The notes under the pieces: model-generated
Told to the model about the DNA's origin: nothing
The model's input: the letters and a program-made list of their open reading frames with translations, nothing else
The model's database searches: none
Origin: Cyathus striatus
Taxonomy: Eukaryota > Basidiomycota > Agaricomycetes > Agaricales > Nidulariaceae
Reading direction: 5' to 3'
Assembly: GCA_025738555.1 (NCBI GenBank)
Contig: JAOVFP010000004.1
Coordinates: 3,906,001-3,970,000 of the forward strand
DNA: 64,000 nucleotides
In this document: piece by piece, positions 51,515 through 62,584 of the stretch
How the letters are laid out: every line of letters starts with the position of its first letter
Position numbering within the stretch: the first letter of the stretch is position 1
Position numbers and translations under genes: made by a program

Positions 51515-52028
51515 GCTGGCCAGTATCTTCCTGCATGCGCACAGACGAGTTCCTCTCGTGCAGTAAGTAAACATCACTTGCAGATTTTCGTTTTAGGCTG
51601 GGCTGCCGTTACGATCTTGCATCTGCTATACCGCAGTTGGTGAGGTCCCGTTATGATTAGGTTTGGCAGATCAGAAGTAGTTTTTGATCTACCTCAAAAT
51701 ATCCCTCGCGATCCTTGTTTAGTCTTAATTCAGATACCTTGGAACACTAAATGATCTTCGTTTCTTTTATTTTACAATACTTGGGTTGACGAGCAACTGT
51801 ACCACCACCACACTCCTACCGTCATATTTTTATCTTGTACTTTGTAAATACGTGTGTTTACTAAGTTATATATGTGTGTACCTGTAGCACTTTATGTTAT
51901 GTGTCTATGCCTGGACGCAGCGCAAAGTGAAAACTTTATAAATACGCCATTAACAAGATGTGCGATATTGTAGGATGTCATGTATAATAAGTCTACATAC
52001 TCATGATCGATCATAAGCAAAATTCTCT
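51515..52028. other. Convergent 3' region
   Basis: About 510 AT-rich bases between two convergent stops; AATAAA-like strings near 52085-52105 lie on the edge. Nothing else seen. Confidence 0.4.
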
Positions 52029-54695
52029 TCAAACTGGAACTGTATTATCACTTGTAGACTGACCCCACGTTCGTTTTGCATGCTTCAATAAAGCAATAAA
52101 AGAACTAGGTGTCATGCCTTCCATACGTTTTGCTAAACCCTAGAATGCTCAATCGTGAGAAAAGAAAGAAAATATACACCCAAGAGTACTTACGGCAGTT
52201 GTAGGCCGGACTCGAGACAATCTCTCGATAATCTCAGAGCTCAGTCCAGGAACAAGAGTGTAATCCATTTGAGGATCTAGCAATAGTGACTCGTCTTCCA
52301 TGAACGCTTGAAGGTCAGCTTGTTGTCGGCATAGGTGGGGATCATATCGCCCTAATTAATAACGTTAATAGTAGTCTTTCATAATGTATATAAATGTATA
52401 TAAGCATACTTACCATCAATATCTATTCTAGCAAGAATGCGAGGGTTGATGTCAGATAACTCGGGAAGAACTACCTTCAGGTCTGCGCAATTCGTCTCAG
52501 GCTTTCGCAGGAGCTCAAATGCGCTATAAGGTGAATGTGAGATACCTGTCCAAGTGCAAGATCGCAAAAGAGGCACCTTTTTCTTATTCCATTAAGCTGA
52601 ACCTCGAATCCATGTTGTCTCCATATATGAGGACTGAGATCGAACGACTTCAATAATGCCGTGATATCCTTCATTGTCTGCCTCGTGCTTGTAAAAACAG
52701 ACCAGCGATGATCAGAGATTATGCCTGCTGTTCGAGCTGATAAATAATACACTTGTAAGCCACGTCCAAGCACTCGGATATAAACAACGAAAAGCACCTT
52801 TCTCCGTAAGCCGTAGGTCAGCATTATCACTTCGAATGGTCATGCGGTATTCTGATCTTGTGGTGAACATCCGGTAAGGCTCTTCAGCGCCTTTCACGAT
52901 AAGATCATCAATCATCACTCCAGTGAAGCCGTCGGCACGAGTGAGAACAAACGCCGGCTTCTGCTGTGCAGAAAGACCAGCATTGATACCTGCCACGATC
53001 CCTTGGGCAGCAGCCTCTTCGTATCCAGTGGTTCCATTGATTTGCCCTGCAAGGAAGAGACCCTGCTTCATGTCAACACCTGGAAATGCTATTCTTGAAG
53101 AACAAAGCTCGCCTTTATTCGTTTGGTTTCCAGTGTAGCTAAAACCATGAAGGATTAGAACGCGGCGAATACGATCAACCAGTTATTGACCTACGTCCAA
53201 GTTCCCGAGCATCAACATGATCATATTCAACCCCGTAAGCTGGTCGTACCATCTTAACATTTTCCAAACCAGGAATAGTTCTCATCATAGGTTCTTGTAG
53301 TTCTTCTGGCATGCTACACGAGATACCATTAGGATATATAACATCTGAATCATATCCCTCCGGTTCCAGCCAAACGGTATGTCTAGCTTTATGTCCAAAT
53401 CGAAGGACCTTGGCTTCCAGTGACGGGCAGTAGCGAGGACCTCGTGTGACCTTTAAAATATATAATGCAAAATATGTCAAATTATAAGCACCTTTCTTTG
53501 TTTCCTGAATATGACAACTAAGGTGAAGATTGTCTCGTACAACTTGATGTGTTTCTGTAGTTGTATTAGTTCTATAACATATCAGTTGGTTATCCTGTTT
53601 GCTCATTCAGCCAAGGAGTATTAACATAAAAGCTAGATAACATACAACATTGTCCACCACCCCATTCAAGAAACTAAATGGTATGGGATCTGCATCGCCA
53701 ATTTGCTTCTCCATGTTCGAGAAGTCAATCGTTTTGCCATCTAACCGCGCCGGCGTGCCCGTCTGTAACCGCCCGAGCTTAAATCCAGCAGCGTTGAGCG
53801 ATGCTGAAAGTCCTATTGAAGGTGCTTCGTCTATCCTTCCAGCGGGAAAGCGCTTTAGGCCTGAGACAGCTGTCAATCTTGCGTAGAACGGGATTTAAGT
53901 AGACGCACCAATGTGAATTTCTCCGGACAAGAATGTTCCAGTGCATATGACAACTTGGGAACAAGAGATAACGTCACCGGACTCTATGTAAATGGTTAGC
54001 AGATGCATATCATCAGACTAAGAATTACATGCCAAGCTTGACGCCAGAAACTTTTCCCCACTGACCCTTCCCCAATTCCGAATGGTCAAATATTAAGTCA
54101 AAAACACTTCCTGCGTGAATATCCAAACTGGGGTAGTTGTGCAAGATGTCTTGCATACTACGCTTGTATATCTTGCGGTCTATTTGTGCGCGTGGGCCCT
54201 GGGAAGGGTGGTAAATGTCAAAATGCGAGAGGTAGACGTGTCGATGCACCAGAACGAACCCAACCTGAAGGCCCTTTGGAACGATTGAGCATATAAAATT
54301 GAATTCCGGCCTTGTCTACGTAGAATGTCACTACAGAATGCAAACCATATATTATGCACGAACCTGCTACGCGACCCATTAGCCCATCTAAAGCATCCAC
54401 CTCTCTAACCAATGTTCCCTTTCCAATACCCCCAATTGAAGGATTACACGAGAGTTCTCCAATGGTTTCCAACTTTTGTGTTAGAAGCAAAGTTCTTGCT
54501 CCGGTTCGGGCAGCACCTGCAGCTGCTTCGCAACCTGCATGACCTCCTCCAATTATGCAAACTACAGAATGTATTTGAGTAATTAACGGCCTGAAATTTG
54601 AATGATGATTTACCATCGTAATGAGTGAGCGCGTTAGAAGAATAGAAACGAGACAATCCATTTCTAACGGATGCTGCTTTTCGAAGGCCTAACAT
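52029..54695 (-). CDS. MTO1: Mitochondrial tRNA uridine-modifying enzyme MTO1 (GidA/MnmG family)
   Basis: From ATG 54695 ([20 protein letters not shown], an Arg/Ser-rich mitochondrial presequence). The FAD-binding [21 protein letters not shown] is followed by GidA hallmarks: [156 protein letters not shown], and the C-terminal helical domain ([26 protein letters not shown]). With MSS1/GTPBP3 it installs the 5-carboxymethylaminomethyl or taurinomethyl group on the wobble uridine of mitochondrial tRNAs. About twelve introns, all compatible with frame. Confidence 0.93.
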
Positions 54696-54968
54696 CCAGA
54701 AGACTGAGCTCAAGCTGCTACCGCCAGCTATCACAGAGCTGCAGTTAGGTAAGCAAAATTTTAGTATAATGATATTTGATCGGGAGGTTAATGACAAATA
54801 AAGACGATAAGATAAGGAGTTAGAGAACAAGCGCCGTAACAGCTTGAAGCACTACCACATCATCAATACTACTATACACTACTTATATCCTCTTAACACA
54901 ATTCCTCGGGATACACAATAGCTATCGGAATAGTCTGTAGAAATACCATAAGAGTTGCAATAAGCATC

Positions 54969-55742
54969 ATGGACTGTCCAGAATGGAAGACATTCATCGA
55001 GAAATCTATCAGCCAATATCCTAAGGATAATGGTGCGATTCGCTATATCAACATCACTCCTCAAAATAGCTTATGACAAGTAAAAGTCATACAGATAGCT
55101 ACGATTGACAATGCATCCTCATCTCCTAGGGTACGCTCACAAATCTTCAGAAGTTTCGCCGAAACGCCATCTGCTCCCAATCTCCCGCTAGTGATCAGCA
55201 CCACCGATATACGCACTCCGAAAGTAGCGCAAATGGATTTCTCACCCGAACGTCGAGCTGGTATGGTGGATACCAAGCACACGGCAGCAATACCGTATTG
55301 CGGGAAGTGTACTCGTAGTCCCTAGCCCCAAGCACACATTACACGGAGTTTGCACGGGCATCCTCCAATCTGAGGAACTGTTACGCAGCAGCCCCTCCCT
55401 TTCCGTTTTTCATGTCAGAAAAATTCGACTGGGAGGAAAAGCGGCGCGAGATATGGGGTAATCTAAGCCCTTATATGAGAGCCACATTAGCTCGACCCAC
55501 TCCAGGGGGCACGTTGGAAAACCCTGATGATGCAAAGAAGTGGCCACAAATAATAGAAAACCAAAGAGGGAGACTCAGAGGAGACAAGGAAGATGTGGGA
55601 ATACGCTCTAGGAAACTTTGCTTTGGTTGTTATTGATCCTTGTGAAGTCGACTATGTTAACATGGGGGTTGTTCCCAACACCAGAACGAAGTACACCAGA
55701 ACAAGCGAGGGAAAGTGGGAGAGTCAAGCAGTTGTTGCGTAG
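54969..55742 (+). pseudogene. PNPOx-like (Alr4036-type FMN-binding) gene with three frameshifts
   Basis: Recognisable blocks of the Alr4036-type pyridoxamine-phosphate-oxidase-like family occur in order but in different frames: PEWKTFIEKSISQYP; ATIDNASSSPRVRSQIFRSF; LPLVISTTDIRTPKVAQM; VELVWWIPSTRQQYRIAGSV; EKFDWEEKRREIWGNLSPYM; KKWPQIIENQRG; WEYALGNFALVVIDP; EVDYVNMGVVPNTRTKY. Besides one intron after the first block, the frame changes at about 55234 (GG), 55406-55410 (T run) and 55566-55572 (GGGA), each as if one extra base were present. None of these has a usable GT-AG intron. Family members bind FMN and resemble pyridoxine oxidase. Either this copy is decaying or the assembly carries insertion errors. 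Confidence 0.7.
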
Positions 55743-56377
55743 GGTCATAGTGGTAATGGTTCAACTTGACTAAGCACTTTATACCAAATCATGGACGATA
55801 CTAAATACAAGCAAAATACAAGTCATGGACAATGTATATCGTCCGTTACAAGATGTATCCTTGGAAAAACTGTCCAGATCAAGAGCAGCTCGATGATGAG
55901 AGACGACGAGAAAGGGAATAGGCCAGGTGCTGCAAGCTACTGCAGAAACGTCTAGAGCAATTTGGAACGGGAGCCCTTATGGAGTGATTATCGAAAATCG
56001 TACGACATTTCAGATCATAGGGTTGACTGTGTGTATAAGGAATGCAAAGGAAAGGAAAGGGGATGAACGGAAACAGACGGGCATAAAACACAGAACAGGA
56101 TTAGGATGGTTGAGAACCAATTGAGAGCGGGAGTTTTGTCAAAGTTGGTGACGTTGATTAGATGTCCAAGCGAACCGGAAATTGTTCCATTTGCCGAGCA
56201 CGCACACTCTTTAAATACCGGCAACCATGTGCATGATTCCCCAGCGGCCGTCCATCCCAGGCTTCACAAATTACTCTCACCTTCTCACTCAGTACCACTT
56301 GCGCCCTTCCACGTTCACCATTTCTCTGATACTTAATCTTTGAATTCACAAGAAGACTTTTCTCTACGCATTCCAAC
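55743..56377. promoter_or_regulatory. Upstream region of the DUF2470 gene
   Basis: About 635 bases between the PNPOx-like gene and the DUF2470 ATG, same strand. A TTTAAATA string at 56211-56218 is a possible TATA-like element about 160 bases before the ATG. No other feature. Confidence 0.35.
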
Positions 56378-57204
56378 ATGTCCAAGATAACCGACCCAGT
56401 AGCAGACAAATCAGGCTTCCTGTGCATGTATATGTCAAGCCATCCTGATACTCTCGTTGCATACGCGAAATGGTACGGGAAAGTGAAGGAGAACATCATG
56501 CTCGCGCAGATGACCGGTATTGATTCCAAGGTACTTAACCGGACTCGTCATATATCACTTCTACAATGTTCTGAGCTTCCGTGAATCTGAAAGGGCATGA
56601 CCCTCAACTGTCGCATGAAGGATGGCTCAAATAAAGAGGTTCGCGTGCCTATTGAACCTCCTCTCAATGGGTACGATGATGTCAAGCCGCGCCTGCTTGA
56701 GATGAAAGCATTGGCCCAGGAAGGATTGGGCATGGTGTGTAGTTTTATCTCTAATTTGAACTGAATCCTTAAAGTGCTTTAGATTAAAACCCCTCAAGTT
56801 ACGACCTTCAAGCTTCCGCGACGAGAGTGCATAGCGAGCGGGATCTTTGGCGCAGTCCTGTTGTATTGTTATTTCGCCCCAGTTAGCGACTCAGCAGCCT
56901 TCATACCTGCAAATATTGTTCGCGCTATTGTCGGTACAGCTCCTATCAGTTACCTTTTCTACTTCATCTCGGTTGTACATGTTCTGGAAAGTCTCTATAC
57001 TTTTACTTTGTGTAGGAGACATCAGACTCCCTTTACTGTTGGTGTAAGTGCAATTTCGATCCCACTTCATATTTGAGTGCTCAATTTAACTTTGCGTAGG
57101 CACTCTATGTATTTTCAACAATTTTCCTTGGTATCCCTGTATGGAAGAGTCTACGTAGGCATATTCAGGCCATCCGAATCGACTCCGTCATGAAGATACA
57201 GTAG
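56378..57204 (+). CDS. DUF2470-domain membrane protein
   Basis: Four exons from ATG 56378 (MSKITDPVADKSGFLCMYM). The N-terminal 110 residues match DUF2470: SSHPDTLVAYAKWYGKV, IMLAQMTGIDSKGMTLNCRM, VRVPIEPPLNGYDDVKPRLLEM, AQEGLGM. Then come three hydrophobic segments: GIFGAVLLYCYFAP, FIPANIVRAIVGTAPISYLFYFISVVHVLESLYTF (split by a turn), and ALYVFSTIFLGIPVW. The tail is short and basic (SLRRHIQAIRIDSVMKIQ). In bacterial HugZ and plant GluTR-binding protein, DUF2470 is joined to a PNPOx-like split barrel and contacts haem or glutamyl-tRNA reductase. Here it is joined to membrane helices, and a PNPOx-like gene sits just upstream on the same strand. Function in fungi unknown. Confidence 0.85.
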
Positions 57205-57441
57205 TTGTACATGTTTCTCATTTTATATATTCTTTTACTTACTCTGTTTGTGCTTTCATTAGATGTTGTTAACCTAACTAACTTTTCCCTTTTCCCTTTT
57301 CGCATCTTCATAGCTTACCTTTGCCTATTGCTTGTATAGTACTATCAGTTCCCTAGTAATGCAAACCTGCACAAATTTACCTACTTGTGCAAAACATCAT
57401 TTTTCAGCATATCTGGTGTTTGTTTCAACTGCATATTAAAT

Positions 57442-58868
57442 TTACAGGCTTCTGTAAGTGCTAACACGAGCATTACCAACTTCACTGCACCCATCATTGA
57501 CATCATGCCTCCATAAATACTCCTTTGTTATATCGCATGCACTTTCCGGCATTCTGTATGGAATGCGAAATAAAGCGCGATGGCAGACACTAGAGTAACA
57601 TATTTCATCGATATCCGAACATGTTTTCAGAGACCAGTCGGACGTAACTTCGACCTCGAAGAACGCAGGTGCCTTTGGAGCCTCTGGATCACAGAACTCA
57701 AAGTTCACTTGCGGAAGCATACGGCCTTGTACTTCATATCTACTACTCCTTATGTTGTTGTCGTCCAAGTCTGAGTAAAACCACCTGCATACCCCATCGG
57801 TGTATTCATGTTTAACCGCAGGTGTATGTCCAAAGTCGATATAAGCATTATCGTGTGAAGAATCTACTGAGACGCTGGCACTCGTTTGATGGTACCGCAT
57901 AGTAGTTTTAACAGATGTAACTTGCTCGAATCGGAGCTCTGTAAACTCAATGAGAGCCTGTTCAAACTCCCCTTCAGCTAGCCCAACCTGTCCCACATCA
58001 CATTCAGGTAAATCCAACCAACTTATCACGCAATGAGTACCCACCTGCCATGTAAGCTCTCCGCACATGCTTAACATTCCTAAATCCAATGCCTCTTTAT
58101 CAGGAATCTCTTCTCCGAAAATATATGCCTCTATGCTGAAGTGAAGTTTGCGATACTTCTGTTTTCCACCTCTCGCTGGCTTATTGAGGCCAGCGTCTTT
58201 ATTTGTTTCCCCCTGATTACGTTTGTCAGGTGGATTTCCGCTCCCATATAAATCTGAGGGAGTCAGCCGCTTTTGTTTGTTAACATCATGAGAAGTCACG
58301 ATGATTGGTCCAGGATCCGGCTTGTCATCGCAGGAATGCAGACCATTGAACGTGTTCTTACTCCCATCTAGGTTGAAAACTGGTGTTTGGATGGGGGCAG
58401 TGTTACCGATGCATATAGAACCTGCAAAGGGGCAAAATATTTTTCCAAGTGAGTCTAATAGTGCAGAAAGATTCTCAATCTGTTTTGAGGTAGTAATGCG
58501 AACATGGATTTCTTCCCAGCGACAAACACCCCAATTATTAGGAATTTGCTTAAATCCCGCGCAGATCGTATAGGATTCGATTTTATAATCCACAAGAATG
58601 GCCCGTATTTCGCTTTTATGCATCTTTGCGTGTTGGAATGCTTGCTCGGGAAGAAATACCGACTGCCAGGCGACGCACTCTATGTTGCCTTTCAGTTATT
58701 AGAATCATGAATATATCACATACTGTTACCTGTAGCCTTGCTATCTGCGGGATGAGGGTCAGTTTCACTTCTGTGCATATCAGTTGCATCCATACCGGTA
58801 CTAGTTTCCTTTAATGTGTAATCTGAGGTGTAGGAATTGTCGCTATTCAACATTGCTTCACATTCCAT
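57442..58868 (-). CDS. Uncharacterised protein, two small 5' exons plus one long exon
   Basis: A single long open exon (from about 58680 to 57442) carries most of the protein. An upstream exon from ATG 58868 (MECEAMLNSDNSYTSDYT) joins it through a 43-nt intron with GT-AG ends and a CTAA branch string, adding NIECVAWQSVFLPEQAF before the Met at 58623. The total is about 460 residues. Recognisable runs are YTICAGFKQIPNNWGVCRWE, FSIEAYIFGEEIPDK, and FFEVEVTSDWSLKTC. The composition is that of a soluble folded protein with a charged middle linker (PPDKRNQGETNKD). I know no family for it. It is the last intact gene before the transposon block and is convergent with the DUF2470 gene. Confidence 0.6.
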
Positions 58869-59520
58869 AGTGTCTTGATCTGTTAGGAATCTGAAATGAA
58901 GCAGAGTAGATAATGAAGGAATGAGCCAACAGCAGCTATATATAAGGCCCCCAGTGAACGCCTTGTATTTAAAACTAGACCGGAGGGCCGGTCGTCCTAT
59001 CCTGGGAACGAGATCACGCTATCGTCATATGACTTGCGTGGCCTACTATCATGTAATAGGTGTTTGAAACTGTCTCGAGTGTTTGAAAACTGTACAAAAC
59101 CTTCATTATCTCAGCACCTACTTCTTATACCGCTTTCATACTTTGCACGTCAATTTCATAGATGCATTATAATGTATATCTCAATTTATAGGATAAACAG
59201 ATGATTATATGTTCTTTAATGGTACAAGTAATGTCAAAAAGCATCAAAATACAACGCAAATTTGAGATCAAAAGTAAGATCTAGGTTGATCCTGTTGAGC
59301 AATTCTTACAATATTTGATACATCGCTAGTGTACATCTGCAACAACCCAAATATCAAATATCAAAGAAAAACAACACAACTACATTGACTGACAAGCAGA
59401 ATACATGTTTTCAGAGCATTTCAGCATGACAGGCAAGGGTCTGATACATCTCTGCTTCAAAATATAGTTAAGGGTTCAGGTGCCTAAAAAGATGGTTGCC
59501 GCTGACAGCAAAGTGATCTA
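58869..59520. other. AT-rich boundary between genes and transposon block
   Basis: About 650 bases upstream of the previous gene, containing TATATAA near 58938-58944 that may serve it. No coding resemblance. The sequence becomes CpG-poor towards its right end. Confidence 0.4.
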
Positions 59521-59539
59521 AGGTGCAACAGCGCTGAAG

Positions 59540-61740
59540 ATGAACATGCTCAGCCTACCATGAACATGAACTGCCTCTGGGAGACTCAACTATAACCATC
59601 CACAGGTTAAGGCAGTGATTAATGAAGCATGTGATAAAGTTCGAGCTGGTGAACTGAATCTCAACAAGGTAGCTATGGAATATGATATTCCTTATGGTAC
59701 ACTTCGGAATCACTTCTATGGTACACACCAACCAGCACAGCAAGCCCACACTTGACAGCAACTATTGACAGCAGAACAGGAGGAGGTCATGGTGGACTGG
59801 ATCAAGTTCTTGGGTGTGATTGGTAGACCCATATGCCAGAGGACAATGTGATCCAAGGTCCACCAACTTTGTGGGGGGTACCCATCTTGGACATGGGCAT
59901 GGAGGTTCTTGAAGTGCCATCCAGACCTAAAGGCACAAAAGGCATGAGGACTTGACCCAAAATGTGCACAGAGTTTCAATTTCACTACAGTGAACGACTT
60001 CTTTGCACAGCTTAGGAAGGTGATGCTTGAGAAGAAGATCCCTTGGGAGAACATCTACAACATGGATGAGAAAGGGATTCAACTTGGAGGAGGGAGAAAG
60101 GGAACAGGCTTCAAGTACTTCTTTGCTCAAGATGAGAAGGTCAACTACACACTTCAAAGCAGTAACATTGAGCTTGTGACTGTGATAGAAAGCTGCTGTG
60201 CTGATGGGAGCACAATAAAACCAGGGTTTGTCTTTGCTGGACAGACACTTGATGAGGAGAACATAGAAGTTGATGATGATATTTGGTGAGTATGCTGTCA
60301 CAGAGCAAACAGAACACTACTCACATGCACAAATGATGTAGTCTCACTACATCCCCCAATGGATGGACTAGTGATATGCTCTGTTCACAATGGTTTAAGA
60401 AATGTTTCATTCCACAGGCACAAGCACAAAATACCTCAGGAAAACCTATTTTGCTCATCTTTGATGGCCATGGATCACATCTCACTGACAAGATGATTGG
60501 GCTTGCAATTGCAAATAACATTGAGTTGCTGGCATTTCCACTGCACATCACACATAAGCTGCAGCCACTTGATGTTGGTGTTTTTGGTCCTTTGCAAACA
60601 CAATAGGTGCAGCAGTGCGAAGATTACTTTGCATGCTATGGGCATGAAATTCAGTGGCAGCATGTTGTACAAGAATATATAGAAGCATGAAAACTTGCCT
60701 TTAAGCCAGAAACAATCCTCAAAGCCCGGAAGAACTGTGGTATACATCTGTTCAATCCAGGAATCTTCACAGCAGCAGATTTTTCCCCAAGCATTAATAC
60801 ATCACTACATTCCGCAGCACCTGCATCATATCCTGATGAGCTCCCTTCTGACTATGAAGATGATCTTGACCTAATGTTTGATGAGTTTAGGGCTGGGTAT
60901 GGAGAGGCAGAGGAGGGAGATGAATTGGAAGAGGAGGGGGAAGATGGGAATGAAGGAGGGGAGGGAGAAGATGAACATGACAGTGATGATGATGAGGAAT
61001 TTGATGTTGACAATGGTGGGCAGGAAGAAGATGTTGAGATGGGGGAATGTGATGGATGTGCATGTGAGGCTGAGCATTCAGCTAATCAGCTCAATCAAAA
61101 TCCAATTCCAGAATCCGATTCAGCACTGATCACACAAAACACATTAGTCATGCACGCAACACCTCCCTCTCTTGAGTCTCTGTCTGGTGACCTCTGGAGA
61201 TGGCCATCAGTGCCAGCAATAAATTCCTCAGCCTTAATGCCACCAGCCTCTGCTCCATTGACCTTAACTGCACCTGTGTCTGTGGCAGTGCCTATGCTCT
61301 CTGATGGTAGATGACAACAATTGTTGAAGACACACTGAAAATGAGACCCAGACCCATACATTGATGCTCTCCTTGATTCCTCCTCTCAACCAAAATGTTC
61401 CAATGAAGAATGCTGACTTCATAGTTACCAGTTGGAAGTTGCTGCCAAGGACCTTCACTACCAGCATAATCGAGCTGAGGAGCACTCCATTTTCATGTCA
61501 CAGGAATATGAGTTTTTGAAGGCACAAAATAATGCAAAGGCAAACAAGAAGAGGTGGGTAGGTATTTGGACAGGTGCAGAGCTCTTGACAAGTGAGGAAA
61601 GTAGGAAGAAACATGACATCCAGTGAGTAGCTGAGCAGCAGAAGAAGAGGAAGAAGGACAAGGTGCACACAAGGAAGTGTCAAGAACTGAAATCTAAGAT
61701 AGACGCAGTGAGCATCTATGGTACATTAGTATGTAGTTAT
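59540..61740 (+). mobile_element. Decayed pogo/Fot-type DDE transposon (transposase pseudogene)
   Basis: One reading frame runs from a psq-type helix-turn-helix (KVRAGELNLNKVAMEYDIPYG) through WTWAWRFLKCHP and FTTVNDFFAQL to the DDE_1 catalytic motifs: IYNMDEKGIQLGG, ILLIFDGHGSHLT and THKLQPLDVGVFGPL, so all three acidic positions (D, D, D) survive. A 56-nt GT-AG intron (60286-60341) lies between the first and second. An acidic tail (EEDEDD type) and a basic coiled region (QQKKRKKDK) follow. Ten in-frame stops interrupt it: TGA at 59753, 59849, 59945, 60688, 61312, 61336, 61342, 61414 and 61624, and TAG at 60604. No indel is needed. Only 11 CpG occur in about 2.2 kb. Terminal inverted repeats were not found. 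Confidence 0.85.
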
Positions 61741-61892
61741 ATATAAGGTATAATAAATAGAGCTCACCTCAGTCAGAGTATAATGGACTGAGGTGCATAA
61801 GGTGAAGTTTTTGTATAAAAAGGAAAGAGAATGATTATGTAAATAAAGGAAGAAAGAATAGTTAATAATAACATAATTAACCAATTCTGACA
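61741..61892 (-). mobile_element. Partial LTR of copia remnant 1
   Basis: In element orientation (minus), a purine tract GAGTGGGAG (61901-61893) directly precedes TGTCAGAATTGG, as a polypurine tract precedes a 3' LTR. The following AT-rich 150 bases include a stem-loop (61765-61795). The far end of the LTR is not defined. Confidence 0.5.
61765..61795. repeat. Stem-loop in LTR 1
   Basis: CACCTCAGTC (61765-61774) and GACTGAGGTG (61786-61795) form a perfect 10-bp stem with an 11-nt loop. A related stem of different sequence lies at 62235-62265. Confidence 0.7.
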
Positions 61893-61912
61893 CTCCCACT
61901 CATATTCATTCA

Positions 61913-62123
61913 TAAACCCATAGCTTTGACAAACTTCCAATGCTTTTTGTGCAGGAGCCCCTTCATCATTATATAGGCTACCATGTCATCTGTACAGACA
62001 TACTGTACTACTGCCAACACTTTCCCAATGAGGTCATCCCAGATATAGTGCCACTTTCGGTCGATGTGTTTCATTCTATTCCTGAACTGGGGCTTTTTTG
62101 ATAGGACAATGGTGTAGAAAACC
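61913..62123 (-). mobile_element. Copia (Ty1-type) RNase H fragment 1
   Basis: The minus strand reads KHIDRKWHYIWDDLIGKVLA, then VQYVCTDDMVAYIMMKGLL, HKKHWKFVKAMGL and a stop. This is the end of a copia polyprotein (TKHID...H.IRD...DMVADILTKPL...F...LGL), with the catalytic TK drifted to MM-K. About 65 codons remain; upstream pol sequence is missing. The fragment is bounded on the left by the LTR-like TGTCAG sequence. Confidence 0.75.
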
Positions 62124-62577
62124 TAGAGTGTATCATTCAGCATCATGAATAACAGCTCATATATTAGATAAGTACCTAGAGTGTATCACTAGGTAATTGT
62201 AAGTAAATGTTACAGTATGTACAAGTAAGAAACTCACCTCAGCATCGTGAATAACAGCTGAGGTGTACTAGCTAAAGTACATGGTATATATATGTTACAA
62301 GTCCTTCACTCCAGGATAAAGGAGTAAGCTACATAAGAGGAAAAGTGTGTGCCACAGAGCACACTGTGCAACACAGTAGCAGTACAGTACAAAAATGTGT
62401 TAGTACATAAGAAAAGGGCAGCATAGTGAAACTTGTAGAATACAATAAGTACAATATATTACCTAGCTGTACAAGGAGCTTATGACCTTGGTGGCTGCTG
62501 AATGAATATGAGTGGGTGCATTCTAACAGAAAGTGGGGCAGAGCAGATCAGACTTGGAGGCATTTGATAATCCAACA
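62124..62577 (-). mobile_element. Probable LTR of copia remnant 2
   Basis: In element orientation it starts TGTTGGATTATC at 62577, right after a GGGGGAG polypurine tract (62584-62578), and runs about 450 bases to the border of fragment 1. It contains a stem-loop (62235-62265), a shortened copy of the same loop (62138-62158), and a 15-bp direct repeat ACCTAGAGTGTATCA at 62121-62135 and 62174-62188. A second TGTTAGAATG string at about 62528 could be the real LTR start. Confidence 0.5.
62235..62265. repeat. Stem-loop in LTR 2
   Basis: CACCTCAGC (62235-62243) and GCTGAGGTG (62257-62265) form a perfect 9-bp stem with a 13-nt loop. Compared with the stem at 61765-61795, the inner pairs differ on both sides in a compensating way. 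Confidence 0.7.
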
Positions 62578-62584
62578 CTCCCCC

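Noticed and set aside
60286..60341. Frameshift inside the pogo transposase
   Set aside because: A 56-nt GT-AG intron explains the frame change exactly; the element has stops but no indel.
60871..61077. Minus-strand hydrophobic frame opposite the transposase acidic tail
   Set aside because: It is the complement of Glu/Asp codons, not a membrane protein.
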